64,000 nucleotides of DNA from Pseudanabaena sp. M085S1SP2A07QC. GTDB taxonomy: Bacteria > Cyanobacteriota > Cyanobacteriia > Pseudanabaenales > Pseudanabaenaceae. Under the pieces are notes generated by a model. That model did not search any database. It was not told where the DNA came from and was given only the letters and a program-made list of their open reading frames with translations. Positions 62,951-64,000 of the stretch are shown here, piece by piece; positions within the stretch are counted from its first letter, which is position 1, and the number at the start of each line of letters is the position of its first letter. The stretch covers positions 1-64,000 of the forward strand of contig JADBWK010000016.1 in assembly GCA_020404895.1 (NCBI GenBank). The letters run 5' to 3'. The position numbers and the translations under genes were made by a program.

Positions 62951-64000
62951 ATGAGTACATTCTCTCGTCGTAAGTTTTTGACCACCGCAGGTCTTTCTAC
63001 TGTTAGCGCGATCGCTTTAAATGCTTGTACAGGAGGCGGTGAAGCGCCTAAAACAACGGACGCTACCACAAAGGCAAGTCCATCTGCGACAGCAACTTCC
63101 ACACCTAAAGTTAGTGCTGCCGACGCTCCAGAAACAACTAAAGCTAAGCTTGGGTTCATTGCTCTAACCGACTCTGCACCCCTCATTATTGCCAAAGAAA
63201 AAGGATTGTTTGAGAAATACGGCATGAAGGATGTCGAAGTGCTCAAGCAAGCTTCTTGGGGAACTACCCGTGACAATATTGTCCTTGGCTCTGAGGCGGG
63301 TGGTATTGATGGCGCTCACATTCTTTCTCCAATGCCTTACTTAATTGCTGAAGGTAAAATTACCAATGGCAACAAAGTGCCAATGTATATCTTGGCTAGG
63401 TTGAACACCAACGGTCAAGCGATGTCGATCGCGAATGAGTTTAAAGAACTAAAAATCACTCTCAAGAGTGACACCCTCAAGGACAGCTTTGCCAAAATCA
63501 AGTCTGGCGGGAAAGAGGTCAAATGCGCAGTAACCTTCCCAGGAGGCAATCACGATCTTTGGATGCGTTATTGGCTAGCATCAAATGGTATTGATCCAAA
63601 CACCGATGTCAGCACGATCGTTGTGCCACCGCCCCAAATGGTCGCTAATATGAAAGCTGGCAACATGCAAGCTTTCTGTGTTGGAGAACCTTGGAATGCT
63701 CGTCTAGTTGCTCAAAACGTTGGTTATACAGCTTTTATTACAGGCGAATTCTGGAAAGATCATCCTGAAAAAGCCTTCACAATGCGTGGTGATTGGGTTG
63801 ACAAGAATCCTAAAGCTGCCAAGGCGATACTTGCAGCCGTTCTCGAAGCTCAAGTCTGGTGTGAGAAGGCTGAAAACAAAGAAGAGATGTGTAAGATCAT
63901 CGGTGCTGACAAGTGGTTGAAAGTTCCTGCTGCTGAAATTTTGGGTAGACTCCAAGGTAAGGTTGACTACGGCGATGGCAGAACTCTTGACAATCCCGAT
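62951..64000 (+). CDS. nrtA: NrtA nitrate/nitrite-binding lipoprotein (partial, runs off the end)
   Basis: 350 residues in the window and open at the end. The N-terminus has a twin-arginine-like SRRKFLTTAG and a lipobox with Cys26 (ALNAC), then a Thr/Ser-rich linker. The mature domain has KLGFIALTDSAPLIIAKEKG and MRYWLASNGIDP, typical of NrtA/CmpA substrate-binding proteins of the nitrate ABC transporter. AAGGAA precedes the ATG. Downstream of nirA by 54 bp, as in the nirA-nrtABCD-narB operon. NrtA versus CmpA is decided by the nirA context. Confidence 0.95.
   Translation, partial: MSTFSRRKFLTTAGLSTVSAIALNACTGGGEAPKTTDATTKASPSATATSTPKVSAADAPETTKAKLGFIALTDSAPLIIAKEKGLFEKYGMKDVEVLKQASWGTTRDNIVLGSEAGGIDGAHILSPMPYLIAEGKITNGNKVPMYILARLNTNGQAMSIANEFKELKITLKSDTLKDSFAKIKSGGKEVKCAVTFPGGNHDLWMRYWLASNGIDPNTDVSTIVVPPPQMVANMKAGNMQAFCVGEPWNARLVAQNVGYTAFITGEFWKDHPEKAFTMRGDWVDKNPKAAKAILAAVLEAQVWCEKAENKEEMCKIIGADKWLKVPAAEILGRLQGKVDYGDGRTLDNPD

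Overview
The window is from a filamentous or unicellular cyanobacterium, most likely Pseudanabaena or a close relative. Signs of this are the very frequent HIP1 octamer (GCGATCGC), the cyanobacterial gene families (a PsbP/CyanoP-type lipoprotein, NarM, DUF4278 and DUF4335 proteins, HemL for C5-pathway tetrapyrrole synthesis, NirA with NrtA behind an NtcA promoter) and the split pntA1-pntA2-pntB transhydrogenase. The genus is inferred from overall style, not from a marker gene. No rRNA, tRNA or CRISPR array was seen.

Layout. 0-0.9 kb holds insertion-sequence debris: an IS4-like transposase interrupted by a 96-bp MITE, joined to the tail of an IS630-like element with the same termini. 0.9-21.9 kb is mostly housekeeping: lipoprotein serpin, ligA, a coiled-coil protein, hemL, an OmpR regulator, narM, a short mutS2, a PsbP-like lipoprotein, an RsbU-type phosphatase convergent with a STAS protein, mrp, a hicBA toxin-antitoxin pair flanked by a diverged piece of mrp, an ABC-2 permease, the pnt operon, a CobT-type gene and a Uma2 protein. 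22.0-40.7 kb is a surface-polysaccharide cluster: a Wzm/Wzt ABC exporter, nine glycosyltransferases, a nucleotide-sugar dehydrogenase, a sugar aminotransferase, a cupin-like protein and five methyltransferases. Much of it is AT-rich and poor in HIP1, so probably acquired or exchanged in pieces. 40.7-51.9 kb carries Xaa-Pro aminopeptidase, DedA, DUF4278 and DUF4335 proteins, a signalling block (class III cyclase with GAF, CheY-like receiver, vWA protein, FHA protein, and a divergent second vWA protein) and RlpA. 52-59 kb is a mixed area: long non-coding stretches with nested palindromes, a DnaJ-pentapeptide protein, a glycosyltransferase, an EamA transporter, HU, and a decayed zone (frameshifted protein kinase, IS256-like remnant, truncated DUF305 and copper-ATPase pieces). 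59-64 kb has a class I lysyl-tRNA synthetase and the start of the nitrate assimilation operon (nirA, then nrtA running off the end) behind a textbook NtcA promoter.

The most striking non-coding feature is a large population of long, often perfect palindromes with 3-nt loops (frequently GAA or TTC) in nearly every intergenic gap. Some are ordinary terminators. Others have conserved outer borders with unrelated inner arms, one lies inside the ligA reading frame, and one forms the centre of the MITE, with its loop in opposite orientation in the two copies.

All calls come from reading the sequence and remembered family features; no database search was run. Gene boundaries and broad families are mostly secure. 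Substrate specificities of the polysaccharide enzymes, the status of remnants and all roles of repeats are inference.
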